Made by a program: the position numbers and the translations under genes
Assembly: GCA_002304445.1 (NCBI GenBank)
Contig: NEVA01000018.1
Location: 1-64,000 of the forward strand
DNA length: 64,000 bases
Source: Opitutia bacterium Tous-C4FEB
GTDB taxonomy: Bacteria > Verrucomicrobiota > Verrucomicrobiia > Opitutales > Opitutaceae
Direction: 5' to 3'
Notes under the pieces: generated by a model
The model's input: only the letters and a program-made list of their open reading frames with translations
The model's database searches: none
What the model was told of the DNA's origin: nothing
Shown: piece after piece, positions 25,581 to 34,533 of the stretch
Numbering within the stretch: the stretch's first letter is position 1
Layout of the letters: each line of letters opens with the position of its first letter

Positions 25581-26045
25581 CTAAGGCGTCAACCCCTCGG
25601 GGGCCTTCGTGCACTGCGGCTGCGCACCGGCCGGCAGCGGCGGGATCGCTCCTTCGCCCGCCTTGGGCAACGTGCCGTTCAGCTCTTGCCGCCAGTGCGC
25701 GACGTCGCCGCCGGGGCAATAGACATAAATCATATGCATCGGCTCGTCGCCGGTGTTCGTCAGTTGGTGAAACACCGTCGGCGGCATAAAAACAGCCTGC
25801 CCCGCTTTGATCGGACTCCGCTCCGTGCCGACGCAGATTTCGCCTTCGCCCTGCACGATGAAATACACCTCCTCCTGCTCTTGGTTGTGCCACGGCACTT
25901 GGCCGCCCTTTGGCTCCAAAATCGAGTAACCCATCGAAAAACCTTTCGCGGCGATGGGTTGTCCGAGTTGACCAACCAGCCCGCGGCCCCATCGGCGCGC
26001 GGGAAAAGTTCCTCCGGGTAGTTTGGCGAGATCGGCGATAATCAT
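25581..26045 (-). CDS. Cupin-domain protein
   Basis: A 154-residue single-cupin protein. Motif 1 reads W-H-N-Q-E-Q-E-E-V-Y-F-I-V-Q-G-E-G, giving His, Gln/Glu metal ligands, and motif 2 is P-P-T-V-F-H-Q-L-T-N-T-G. It probably binds a metal and a small ligand; no enzyme activity can be assigned. ATG at 26045. It is convergent with the ArsR-methyltransferase gene (23-base gap) and lies 48 bases downstream of the oligopeptidase gene. Confidence 0.8.
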   Translation of the reverse strand: MIIADLAKLPGGTFPARRWGRGLVGQLGQPIAAKGFSMGYSILEPKGGQVPWHNQEQEEVYFIVQGEGEICVGTERSPIKAGQAVFMPPTVFHQLTNTGDEPMHMIYVYCPGGDVAHWRQELNGTLPKAGEGAIPPLPAGAQPQCTKAPEGLTP

Positions 26046-26093
26046 CCGATCACCCTTGGGTCTCACCCAAAGCCGAGGCGAACTTTTTCCTCT

Positions 26094-28166
26094 TCACGCC
26101 GCCGCGAGTCCGCTGCGTTTCAGCAGCGCCGACACATCCGGATCTCGCCCCATAAAATCGCGGAAGAGTTCGAGCGGATCGGCCGCGTTTCCCCGGCTGA
26201 GAATTTTCTCCACGAATTCCCGACCCACTTCGGCACTGAACAACCCTTCGTTCCGAAACCGGGAAAAGGCATCCGCATCCAGCACCTCGGCCCACTTATA
26301 CGAGTAATAACCGGCCGCGTAACCTACCGGATCGGAGAAGAGGTGATTAAAGCGCTTCACAATCGTCGGGAGCGGCGGCTCCGTCGGAACCAAGCAGTCC
26401 GCGATCAGGGCCCGGGCAACCGGCTCGACATCTTCGCCCTCGCTCCAAGCCGCCGTCCGCCGGTGCAGCAGCAAATCCATCTTCGCAAACGCGACTTGCC
26501 GCATTGTCGCGCAGGCCGCCCGGAAGTTTTTCGCCGCGATCAATTTTTCAAAAATCTCATCGGGGATCCGCTCACCGGTCTCAAAGTGCCGCGCGAACAG
26601 ATCGAGGCTCGCCCGCTCCCAACACCAGTTTTCCATGATCTGGGACGGCAACTCGACGAAATCCCACGCCACATTGGTGCCATTGAGCGACTTGATCTCT
26701 ACCTCACCCAAAAGGTGGTGGATCAAATGGCCAAACTCGTGAAACACCGTCTCAACTTCGCGGTGCGTCAGCAGCGCCGGCCGGGCCCCGTTGGGCGGCG
26801 TGAGATTTCCACAAATGTAGCCAAGATGCGGCGCCCGCCCACCTCCCGCAATGGGTCCGCCGGTGATCAACGAGCCCATCCAAGCGCCGCCACGCTTGGA
26901 TTCACGCGGATGCCAATCGGCGTAGAAAGAACCGATATGGCGGCCGCGCCGGTCGTGCATTTCGTAAAACTTCACTTCCGGATGCCACGTCTCAAACGTT
27001 CCTGCGGCGCACTCGCGCACCTGCAATCCAAAGACTCGGTGGGCCAGTTCAAAGAGACCGGCGATGACTCCGGCCATCGGAAAATACGGCCGCAAAATTT
27101 CTTCGTCGAAGGCATATTTTTCGCGGCGCAAACGCTCCGCCCAAAGTGCGACTTCCCAAGGCGCCAAACGGCTTGGGAGCGGCGCTCCCGTCTTTCGGGC
27201 CTTGAACTCCTCCAACTCCCGACACTCGCGGGCAAACGCCGGCGCCGCCCGCGCCTGAAACTCCTCTAGGAAACCAAGTGCGCGCGCACCCGTTTTGGCC
27301 ATACGACGCGCCAACACGAGATCGGCAAAGTCCGCTTGCCCCAACAACGCCGCCTTCTCGGCGCGCAGCGTCAGAATTCGCCGCACGAGTTCCGTGTTAT
27401 CCACCGGCGACGCCGTTCCGATCGCCGCCGCTGCGTGCCACATCTCCCGCCGCAAACCTTCATCTTCAAGATAAGTCATGAACGGCTCCTGCGACGGCAT
27501 GTGCAGCGTGAAACGCCATACCGGCTGCTCGGGTGTGCCCAACTTTTTTGATTCTGCACTCCGCTTCGCTCCGGCCACCGCGTGAGCCGGCAAACCTGCC
27601 AGCTGCCGCTCGTCATTCACGATAAGCTCCCACTTGTTCGTCCCGTCCAAAACATTCTCCGAATAACGCTGCGTGAGCTGGGCCAGCTCGGATTGGAGTG
27701 CTTCGAGCCGTTGCCGTATCTCCAGCGGGAGATCTGCGCCTGCTTGGCGAAAGTCCGCCATCGTCTCATCAACCAGTCGTCGATGCACCCCGGTCAGCGC
27801 CAACGCCGCCGGCGTACCGGCGAAAGCTTTCAACCGTTCCCAAAGCGCCGCGTTGAGTGGGATTCCGGCGTAGAGCGCAGTTACTTTCGGCAGCACGGCG
27901 TTATGCGCCTCGCGAAGCGCCGGCGAATCGGCCACCGATTGCAAATGACCGACCTTGGGCCAGGCGTTACCCAACGATTCGGTCGAAGATTCGAGGGCCA
28001 AAAAAGTCGATTGAAACGTCAACTGGCCGAGCTCTTGACGGGCGATTTCATCAATCGCGGCCTGCGCGCGGTCCACCGCTAGAGAGATATCCGCCATCAC
28101 GTTTGCCGGCAGGTGAGCCGACCAAAGGGGAGGAAACGCAGAATCCAGAAACGGGTGGGAGAGCAT
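26094..28166 (-). CDS. M3-family zinc oligopeptidase (oligopeptidase A type)
   Basis: A 690-residue protein of the normal length for PrlC/OpdA. The zinc site H-E-F-G-H is at residues 476-480 (F-H-E-F-G-H-L-I-H-H), followed by the third-ligand glutamate region (D-F-V-E-L-P-S-Q-I-M-E-N-W), typical of M3. It degrades peptides in the cytoplasm. ATG at 28166; the frame continues upstream for 71 codons but without protein character. It lies 46 bases downstream of the TonB-receptor gene. Confidence 0.93.
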   Translation of the reverse strand: MLSHPFLDSAFPPLWSAHLPANVMADISLAVDRAQAAIDEIARQELGQLTFQSTFLALESSTESLGNAWPKVGHLQSVADSPALREAHNAVLPKVTALYAGIPLNAALWERLKAFAGTPAALALTGVHRRLVDETMADFRQAGADLPLEIRQRLEALQSELAQLTQRYSENVLDGTNKWELIVNDERQLAGLPAHAVAGAKRSAESKKLGTPEQPVWRFTLHMPSQEPFMTYLEDEGLRREMWHAAAAIGTASPVDNTELVRRILTLRAEKAALLGQADFADLVLARRMAKTGARALGFLEEFQARAAPAFARECRELEEFKARKTGAPLPSRLAPWEVALWAERLRREKYAFDEEILRPYFPMAGVIAGLFELAHRVFGLQVRECAAGTFETWHPEVKFYEMHDRRGRHIGSFYADWHPRESKRGGAWMGSLITGGPIAGGGRAPHLGYICGNLTPPNGARPALLTHREVETVFHEFGHLIHHLLGEVEIKSLNGTNVAWDFVELPSQIMENWCWERASLDLFARHFETGERIPDEIFEKLIAAKNFRAACATMRQVAFAKMDLLLHRRTAAWSEGEDVEPVARALIADCLVPTEPPLPTIVKRFNHLFSDPVGYAAGYYSYKWAEVLDADAFSRFRNEGLFSAEVGREFVEKILSRGNAADPLELFRDFMGRDPDVSALLKRSGLAAA

Positions 28167-28212
28167 GGAAAGCCAAGGATTCGCACGAGGGTGCGAAGTC
28201 AAACCACATTCA

Positions 28213-30054
28213 TTACCACGCGTAACCAACCCCGAAAGACACCAATCTTGGCGCGGCTGGAACGGCCGGAACTTCCTGATAATTGCTGCTCCAAAGGTTG
28301 TCGGCCCGCACCGTGGCGCTAAACCCTCGCCAGCCGGCCGGGCGATAAGCCAGGCCGAGCGCACTGAAGAGCGCTTCATCGCCCCCGCGAGCTCGCAGGG
28401 GATTATCCGCCTGAACCCGCGCCGCGTTGTCCAACGCCAGACTCCATTCTGCGCTCAGCCGATAGGTCAGGGCGGCAGTCAGCCGGTGCCGCGCATAATT
28501 GAGCGCATAGAAACTGGCATCCACCGGCGCACCCCGATAATCCGCGTCTTTCAAAAGCCCCGTGTAGCCGACCATCAAATCCACCCGGAACCATGAGCGG
28601 CGGACGACGAGTTCGAATCCGGTCGTATCCACATCCACCGCATTCGCGGAACGGGCCGTCACCCCACGGCGAAAGGTCCAGTCCACCAATCCACGATCCG
28701 CCCGGCGAAACAATGCAGCTTGGCCGATCCAATCCTTAGCCCGCCCCACCAAGCCGAGCTCCAAATTTCGGGAACGCTCACGGCCGAGACCGGCATTGCC
28801 CCGGAACAGCCCCGCCGCCGAATTCGCGTTGAGCGCGGTATAGCTGGGCAACTGCGACGACCCGGCGTAACTCAAAAACATCCGACTCACAGCCGACGAT
28901 GACCACTCGCGACTGACCTCGATCACAGGCGATCCGAATCCCCCGGCGCGGTTGGAGTCGTCATAGGCAGCCCCGAGCTTGGCCCCGGTTCGGCTCGCAC
29001 CGTCCAGGCTCCAGAATTTTTCTCCGACCGCGGCTAACTTGGCGAGTGTGCGCGTTTGATAGCGCCCGAAATTCAAAGAGGTCGACTTGATCTCGTCTCC
29101 CAGTAGCTCGCCGCGAAAAACGACGGCTTTCTCGCGGTCACCCACGCGCCCGGACACCGCTGCTCCGCTGACCCACGTCGTATGTTGGAAGGGGTGAATC
29201 CGGCCAAGCGGCGCGAAACGATTAAATGCATAATCGTCCTTATTTCGCCGGTGATACGCCGAGGCCTCGAGAAATGCCTCCGGCCCAAGCACGAGTCGGT
29301 GATTTAGGGCCCAAAACACCGTTTGCAAGTTCTCGGATTCTGGGGAGTTGAACGGCGTGTAAAGATTACGCAGACCGAAAAATTTTGCCTGGTAGCCTGC
29401 AAACAGGTCGGTCTGCGAGCGAGCCCCTACCCGTTGCACTCGGGCGTTTACGCGCCCAAATTCATGATCGCCGTCCGGCAGCAAACCTTCACTCGATGAG
29501 CGCGCAAAAGCCACATCACCCCGAAGAAATTTTCCCGAAAAACCTTGGTAGAGCGACGCTCCAACCAGTTGTCCCTCGCCGGCCGTGATGCGAAGAGATC
29601 CCTCCGCTCGGATCGGACGCCAGCCATAGCTAACCGCGCCCGAAGTCGCATTCGTAGCATTGATAGCAAAGTCCGTCCCAGTAATCACCTCGGGCGGCTG
29701 CAGCATCTCAGCCGCGATGGGAATCTCGGCCAAATAATGTCCGGTCTGCGGATCGACTACGGAGACTCCGCCAATCCTGATGCCCACGGTTTCAAACGTA
29801 CCTCCGCGGATGGTCAGATCCGCCTGAGCTTCTCCCAAATTGCGCGCGTGAAAATCAACGCGGGGTTCGTAACGCAGCCCCGATACAGGCATCGAGAAGG
29901 TACCTGCCGGCACTTGGTTCGCAACTCGGGCAGACACCACCTGCAACTCGGGCATGATCTCGCCCAACAGCTGCCCGCGTAACGAAGTAGTCCATAGCAC
30001 CAAAATCACCAGCCAGCCCGAAGCAGATGCGATTGCACGCGGCCGATTCGTCAT
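28213..30054 (-). CDS. TonB-dependent outer-membrane receptor (small, BtuB-like)
   Basis: A 613-residue protein with a signal peptide (about residues 1-27). A plug domain follows (about 35-145; I-R-G-G-T-F-E-T-V-G-I-R-I-G-G is the plug core). The barrel of alternating hydrophobic and charged strands ends in an aromatic residue (final Trp), as expected for Bam-dependent outer-membrane proteins. It imports a ligand such as a siderophore or cobalamin using TonB energy. There is no cobalamin riboswitch or Fur-box-like sequence that I can see upstream and no TonB/ABC partner nearby, so the substrate is open. ATG start. Confidence 0.85.
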   Translation of the reverse strand: MTNRPRAIASASGWLVILVLWTTSLRGQLLGEIMPELQVVSARVANQVPAGTFSMPVSGLRYEPRVDFHARNLGEAQADLTIRGGTFETVGIRIGGVSVVDPQTGHYLAEIPIAAEMLQPPEVITGTDFAINATNATSGAVSYGWRPIRAEGSLRITAGEGQLVGASLYQGFSGKFLRGDVAFARSSSEGLLPDGDHEFGRVNARVQRVGARSQTDLFAGYQAKFFGLRNLYTPFNSPESENLQTVFWALNHRLVLGPEAFLEASAYHRRNKDDYAFNRFAPLGRIHPFQHTTWVSGAAVSGRVGDREKAVVFRGELLGDEIKSTSLNFGRYQTRTLAKLAAVGEKFWSLDGASRTGAKLGAAYDDSNRAGGFGSPVIEVSREWSSSAVSRMFLSYAGSSQLPSYTALNANSAAGLFRGNAGLGRERSRNLELGLVGRAKDWIGQAALFRRADRGLVDWTFRRGVTARSANAVDVDTTGFELVVRRSWFRVDLMVGYTGLLKDADYRGAPVDASFYALNYARHRLTAALTYRLSAEWSLALDNAARVQADNPLRARGGDEALFSALGLAYRPAGWRGFSATVRADNLWSSNYQEVPAVPAAPRLVSFGVGYAW

Positions 30055-30100
30055 TTGTTAACAACCGTCGATTAAAAACTTTACTTACTGGGCAATTCCA

Positions 30101-30128
30101 AAAAAAGCCCCCCGAGCCCCGGGGGGCC
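30101..30128 (-). terminator. Rho-independent terminator of the ferredoxin gene
   Basis: A perfect 7-bp stem GCCCCCC / GGGGGGC with a seven-base loop is followed on the minus strand by T6. It separates the ferredoxin gene from the TonB receptor gene downstream. Confidence 0.85.
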
Positions 30129-30145
30129 AAATAACCCGAATAGAC

Positions 30146-30379
30146 TCAATCGCCGTCGTTGCCGATCGCTTCGACCGGGCAACCTTCGAGTGCTTCCATG
30201 CAAAGAGACACCTCTTCCTCGGTCGTGGGCTGTTTGTGAACAAATGAAAACCCGCCTTCGTCATGCCGCGTGAAAAAGGCCGGTGCCGTTTCGCGGCAAA
30301 GATCGCAGTCGATGCACTGCTGATCCACAAAAAACTTACCCGAAGCGTTCTGGGCCCACTTGTCTGCTTTATTTGCCAT
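30146..30379 (-). CDS. Small [Fe-S] ferredoxin
   Basis: A 77-residue protein with C-I-D-C-D-L-C (Cys22, Cys25, Cys28), a further Cys60 and a final C-P (Cys67-Pro). This is the pattern of single-cluster 3Fe-4S/4Fe-4S ferredoxins. It is acidic overall, as expected of an electron carrier. The ATG at 30379 is preferred over longer starts. On the minus strand a TTGACA lies at 30412-30417 with only a weak -10, so it may be transcribed with a very short leader. It is divergent from the rhomboid-like gene. Confidence 0.85.
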   Translation of the reverse strand: MANKADKWAQNASGKFFVDQQCIDCDLCRETAPAFFTRHDEGGFSFVHKQPTTEEEVSLCMEALEGCPVEAIGNDGD

Positions 30380-30532
30380 ATGCTGAGGGAACAAAGTGCG
30401 CCGGCTTACAGTGTCAAGCGGGCGCGGCAATCACCGTAAATCCTCCCCGTTACCCATCATCAGCCCGCATTTCTGTAACAACTGGCTGACGACTTGTGTT
30501 TTCGACCGAGCAACTTAACCGTTCGCCACAAG

Positions 30533-31405
30533 ATGAGGTCAGACCGTTCATATTTAAGGGAAACACCGGCTGAACGAGCGTCAGCATCTCTGATGTGGCT
30601 GATCTCACTCATCGTTGCAGCTTTCCTGATCCAGTTGGTCGTAACTGCATCTTGGTTCAGAATGGGCGTTTATCTCCCACACCATTTCGGAGTTTCCATC
30701 GCAGCACTGCAGGAACTGCGTCTTTGGACCATCGCCACGCACCCGATCCTGCATCGCACCGACAATTTCCTGCATATCATTGCCGTGATCAGCGGCTTGG
30801 TTCTCCTCGGCCGCGAGATGTTGCCCGTAATGGGAGCGCGCCGGTTCATTTGGTTGTATTTTGGTGCCTCTGCGGTGGGTGCGGCCACTTGGGCGGCCGT
30901 TAACTGGAAGGCCGGAGGATCTCTGATCGGCGGCGTCGCCGGGGTTTATGGTCTCTTCGTTCTGTTCGCATGCTTGAACCCGAAGCTCGAAATTCGGTTT
31001 ATGCTCTTCTTTTTCGTGCCGGTCACCCTGAAGCCCCGGACGTTGGCTTCGGCTTTGGTTGTCTTCGATCTGTCCGGCTGTGCCTTTTATGAATTCACTT
31101 CGGCCGTTTCGCCTTTTGCCTACGCGCCCTCCGCTCACTTGGGCGGGATGCTCACCGGCCTGATTTTTTACGCCTACTTTTACTCGGAACGCTCTCTACT
31201 TTCGACCGGGCGAGCCGCCGTCGCATCCGCTTTAACCCCACCTGGCCCGAGCTTGCCCGTCGATTTTGCCCCCGCCAGCAATCAGGATCTGCGGGTCGAG
31301 GTCGATAGGATCCTCGACAAGATCAACACGTCGGGTCTGGCCTCGCTCACCGCCGCCGAAAAGCGACTGCTCGACGAGGCAAAAAATTTATCTCCCCGAA
31401 ACTAA
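30533..31405 (+). CDS. Rhomboid-fold membrane protein lacking the catalytic serine
   Basis: A 290-residue protein with about six membrane helices of the rhomboid type. The catalytic loop, normally G-x-S-G, reads G-V-A-G (residues 134-137), so the nucleophile is Ala136. The histidine of the dyad is kept (His202 in A-H-L-G-G-M-L-T-G). The soluble C-terminal tail (D-R-I-L-D-K-I, L-T-A-A-E-K-R-L-L) matches tails seen on bacterial rhomboids. By analogy with iRhoms it may bind or chaperone membrane proteins rather than cut them. ATG 30533; a TTG further upstream is less likely. The tail-specific protease gene follows 57 bases later. Confidence 0.8.
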   Translation: MRSDRSYLRETPAERASASLMWLISLIVAAFLIQLVVTASWFRMGVYLPHHFGVSIAALQELRLWTIATHPILHRTDNFLHIIAVISGLVLLGREMLPVMGARRFIWLYFGASAVGAATWAAVNWKAGGSLIGGVAGVYGLFVLFACLNPKLEIRFMLFFFVPVTLKPRTLASALVVFDLSGCAFYEFTSAVSPFAYAPSAHLGGMLTGLIFYAYFYSERSLLSTGRAAVASALTPPGPSLPVDFAPASNQDLRVEVDRILDKINTSGLASLTAAEKRLLDEAKNLSPRN

Positions 31406-31462
31406 GCTCCCTCGAATTTTCTCCGCAACTTTCCCCCGTTGAACCGATCTTAACTTTCTTCG

Positions 31463-33673
31463 ATGACCACCGCTTTCTTCAGCAAAAATCTACGTTTCGT
31501 CGCCGCAGTTATCCTCCTCGGCACATCAGCCACTTTATCGGCCGCCGATCGCAAGTTCTCCACGTCCACCTCACTTTCCACCGAGGCCCGGACTCTGATC
31601 CAATTGCTGGAGCAGGCGCACTTCAACCGCGACTCCGTCAAGAGCTCCGACTACACCGAGGTCATTTCCGCCTACATGGGTGATTTGGACGGCCAACGTC
31701 TCTTCTTCCTCGCGAGCGACAAATCGGAATTCGAGGAAAAATACGGCAAAACGGTCTACGAGAACGCCTCGTTTTTGGGCAACATCGACGCCGCCTATCA
31801 AATCTACGCCACCTACGAAAACCGCGCCACTACCCGGATCAACTGGATCTTCGACGAACTCAAGAAAGACTTCGATCTCACAACCGACGCTACTTACGGC
31901 ACCGATCGCACCAAGGCCGATTGGCCCTCAAATCTCGTCAATGCGGACGAACTTTGGCACACTCGGCTTAAGTTCGAACTTGTTGCCGAACTTCTGAACA
32001 AGAAGCCGATCGAGGAAGCCAAGAAGACGGTGCGCAAACGCTACGAGCAAATGCTCAAGAGTCTCAGCGAGACCGAGGGTCGTGACCTCGCCGAAATCTA
32101 CCTCGGTTGCATCGCCCGGCTCTATGACCCGCATTCGACCTATTTCTCCCCGGAAACCTTCGAGGAATTCGGCATCCAGATGAAACTTCAACTCGTCGGT
32201 ATCGGCGCGATGCTCGCGATGGAAGATGACAACTGCATCGTCAAAGAACTCGTCCCCGGCGGTCCGGCGGACCTCGGACGTCAGCTCAAGCCCAACGACC
32301 GCATTATCTCTGTCGGGCAAACCGGGGCCGAGCCGGTCGAAGTCATCGGCATGAAACTTCGCAAGGTCGTGGAAATGATCCGCGGCGAAAAAGGCTCCCA
32401 AGTTCATCTCTTCATCCAGCCGGCCGACGCCACCGACCCCTCGGTACGCCGCACCATCATCATCACGCGCGACGTTGTAAAACTGAATTCCCAGCGCGCC
32501 CATGCCGCGATCTTCCAAGTCCCCGGCGCCGACAACGTCCCCCGTCCGCTCGGTGTCATCACTCTGCCCACCTTTTACGGACCTGCCGCCGATGGAGATA
32601 CCGACAGCGACGGCGGCAAGACCGGCGCCACGCAGGACATCGCCCGCCTGATCGTGAAACTCAAGGAGGCCGGAATCGACGGCTTGGTTCTGGATTTGCG
32701 GCGGAACGGGGGCGGCTATCTCAACGAAGCCATCGATCTCGCCGGCCTCTTCATCAAGAGCGGCCCCGTCGTTCAGGTGAAAGACTACACGGGCAGCATT
32801 CAAATCGACGGGGACAAGTCATCCGCCATCGCCTACACCGGCCCACTCGCAGTGCTCGTCGACCGGTTCAGCGCCTCGGCCTCAGAAATCGTTGCCGGCG
32901 CACTGCAAAACTACGGCCGCGCCATCGTGATCGGCGATACCTCAACCCACGGCAAAGGCACCGTCCAAACCGTGATGGAAATGAAGAATATCTCCCGCCT
33001 CCTCGCCAATTCTCCGGCGAAAACCGGTGCCGCCAAAATCACGATTCAAAAGTTCTATTTGCCCGGCGGTGCCTCAACCCAACTCAAAGGAGTGGTCCCG
33101 GATATCGTGCTGCCATCGATCGACGACTACCTGCCCATCGGCGAGGCTTCATTGCCCCACGCCCTGATTTGGGACCAGATTCCCACCAGCTTTTTTGATG
33201 GCTCTCCCTTGGAGCCCAAAGTGCTCTCGCCACTGCGTCGGGCCAGTCTGGAGCGCCAGAACACGCTCGAAGAATTCGACTACCTGCGCCGCAACATCGA
33301 TTGGTTCAAGCTCCGGCTGGAGGCCCAGAAACTTGTCTCACTGAATCTTGACAATCGCCAGAAACAAAAGGCCGCCGATGCCGAGTTCCGCAAAACGATG
33401 AAGGCGGAACGCGATCGATTGGCGGCGAATGATTTTGGGTTCAAAGAATACCGTCTCGGGCCACCGCCCGCCCCACGCATCAAGGCACCCAAGAAGGATG
33501 ACGACGAGGGCGACGACACTGAGACGGCCGCCGAAGAAAACCAAAGCTATCCCAAGCTGGACATTCACCTCCGTGAAGCATTTCGCGTGATCGTCGACGC
33601 CATGGAGCTAGGCAAGTCCCGCGATTTCACCGACGCCGCCAAGCTGCCGCTGACAGCCAAAAGCAAAAGTTGA
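31463..33673 (+). CDS. prc: Tail-specific (C-terminal processing) protease, S41 family
   Basis: A 736-residue periplasmic protease with a signal peptide (about residues 1-29). It has a PDZ domain around 235-330 and the S41 catalytic core. The serine is Ser472 in S-A-S-A-S-E-I and the lysine Lys498 in H-G-K-G-T-V-Q, the same spacing as in E. coli Tsp/Prc. The long C-terminal region with K/E-rich helices is also Prc-like. It trims periplasmic proteins from the C-terminus. ATG start. It ends only four bases from the convergent prmC stop, with no terminator between. Confidence 0.93.
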   Translation: MTTAFFSKNLRFVAAVILLGTSATLSAADRKFSTSTSLSTEARTLIQLLEQAHFNRDSVKSSDYTEVISAYMGDLDGQRLFFLASDKSEFEEKYGKTVYENASFLGNIDAAYQIYATYENRATTRINWIFDELKKDFDLTTDATYGTDRTKADWPSNLVNADELWHTRLKFELVAELLNKKPIEEAKKTVRKRYEQMLKSLSETEGRDLAEIYLGCIARLYDPHSTYFSPETFEEFGIQMKLQLVGIGAMLAMEDDNCIVKELVPGGPADLGRQLKPNDRIISVGQTGAEPVEVIGMKLRKVVEMIRGEKGSQVHLFIQPADATDPSVRRTIIITRDVVKLNSQRAHAAIFQVPGADNVPRPLGVITLPTFYGPAADGDTDSDGGKTGATQDIARLIVKLKEAGIDGLVLDLRRNGGGYLNEAIDLAGLFIKSGPVVQVKDYTGSIQIDGDKSSAIAYTGPLAVLVDRFSASASEIVAGALQNYGRAIVIGDTSTHGKGTVQTVMEMKNISRLLANSPAKTGAAKITIQKFYLPGGASTQLKGVVPDIVLPSIDDYLPIGEASLPHALIWDQIPTSFFDGSPLEPKVLSPLRRASLERQNTLEEFDYLRRNIDWFKLRLEAQKLVSLNLDNRQKQKAADAEFRKTMKAERDRLAANDFGFKEYRLGPPPAPRIKAPKKDDDEGDDTETAAEENQSYPKLDIHLREAFRVIVDAMELGKSRDFTDAAKLPLTAKSKS

Positions 33674-33677
33674 ATCG

Positions 33678-34532
33678 TTAGGCGCCCGCCATCCAAGCGA
33701 GTAAAAAACGGTCTCTGCCCGTTAGATCTCGACGCGATTCGACCCGGGAAAACCCGCCTGTCAGCGCAAGCTCCGTCAACTCGGCGTGATGAGTGATTCC
33801 TGTTTCCAACGCGATCATGCCGCCCTCGGCCAAAAACAGCGGTGCGGCTCGGACGATCGTTCGTAAATCAGCCATTCCCGCGTCCGCCGCCACCAATGCC
33901 GCCTTCGGTTCATGATTCCTGACTTCCGGCTCCGCGTCGGCTGTTTCCTGGCCCGAGAGATAAGGTGGATTTGAGACGATCAACTCGAACTTGCTGCCGG
34001 GCTCGAGACTCTCGAACCACGCGGATCGCACGCAACTCACCCTTTCCGCCAGATTCGTCAGCAGCCGATTTTCATCGGCGAGTTCAAGTGCCTCTGGGCT
34101 TGAATCCACCGCCGTCACCCGCGACTCCGGCCAAGCGTGGGCCAATGCCAGTGCGATCGCGCCGCTTCCCGTGCCAAGGTCCAGCACCCGTGCCGGTGGT
34201 GGCCGAAAAAGTCCGGTTAAAATCTCCACCAGATACTCGGTTTCCGGCCGCGGAATCAAAGCGCGACGGTCTGTCTTCAATTTGAGCCCGGCAAACTCCG
34301 TCGTGCCGACGATGTAGTGCAACGGCTCACGTTGCGACCGGCGCTTGATCAGTGGCCGAATCAATTCGAGCTCGGGCTCCGTCAACGCACGCTCGAACTG
34401 GAGATAAAGCTGCATCCGCTTTAACTTCAATGCGTGCCCGATCAGGTGCTCGGCATTCAGTCGCGGAGACTCCACGCCCTTAGATCCGAGAAATTCGGCG
34501 CTTTTATGGATGATCTCGAGGACGGATGGCAT
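33678..34532 (-). CDS. prmC: Peptide-chain-release-factor glutamine methyltransferase
   Basis: A 284-residue SAM-dependent methyltransferase that modifies the GGQ glutamine of release factors. The SAM-binding L-D-L-G-T-G-S-G-A-I and the catalytic N-P-P-Y-L-S are both present. An N-terminal helical domain (about 1-80) matches HemK/PrmC. ATG 34532 lies one base after the end of prfA, its substrate gene, as in many bacteria. Confidence 0.95.
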   Translation of the reverse strand: MPSVLEIIHKSAEFLGSKGVESPRLNAEHLIGHALKLKRMQLYLQFERALTEPELELIRPLIKRRSQREPLHYIVGTTEFAGLKLKTDRRALIPRPETEYLVEILTGLFRPPPARVLDLGTGSGAIALALAHAWPESRVTAVDSSPEALELADENRLLTNLAERVSCVRSAWFESLEPGSKFELIVSNPPYLSGQETADAEPEVRNHEPKAALVAADAGMADLRTIVRAAPLFLAEGGMIALETGITHHAELTELALTGGFSRVESRRDLTGRDRFLLAWMAGA

Positions 34533-34533
34533 C

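Noticed and set aside
28167-30200. Cobalamin riboswitch or Fur box for the TonB receptor
   Set aside because: The sequence upstream of 30054 contains only the ferredoxin terminator; no B12-box-like sequence is visible.
30533-31405. Active rhomboid protease
   Set aside because: The serine of the G-x-S-G loop is alanine, so proteolysis by the usual mechanism is not possible.
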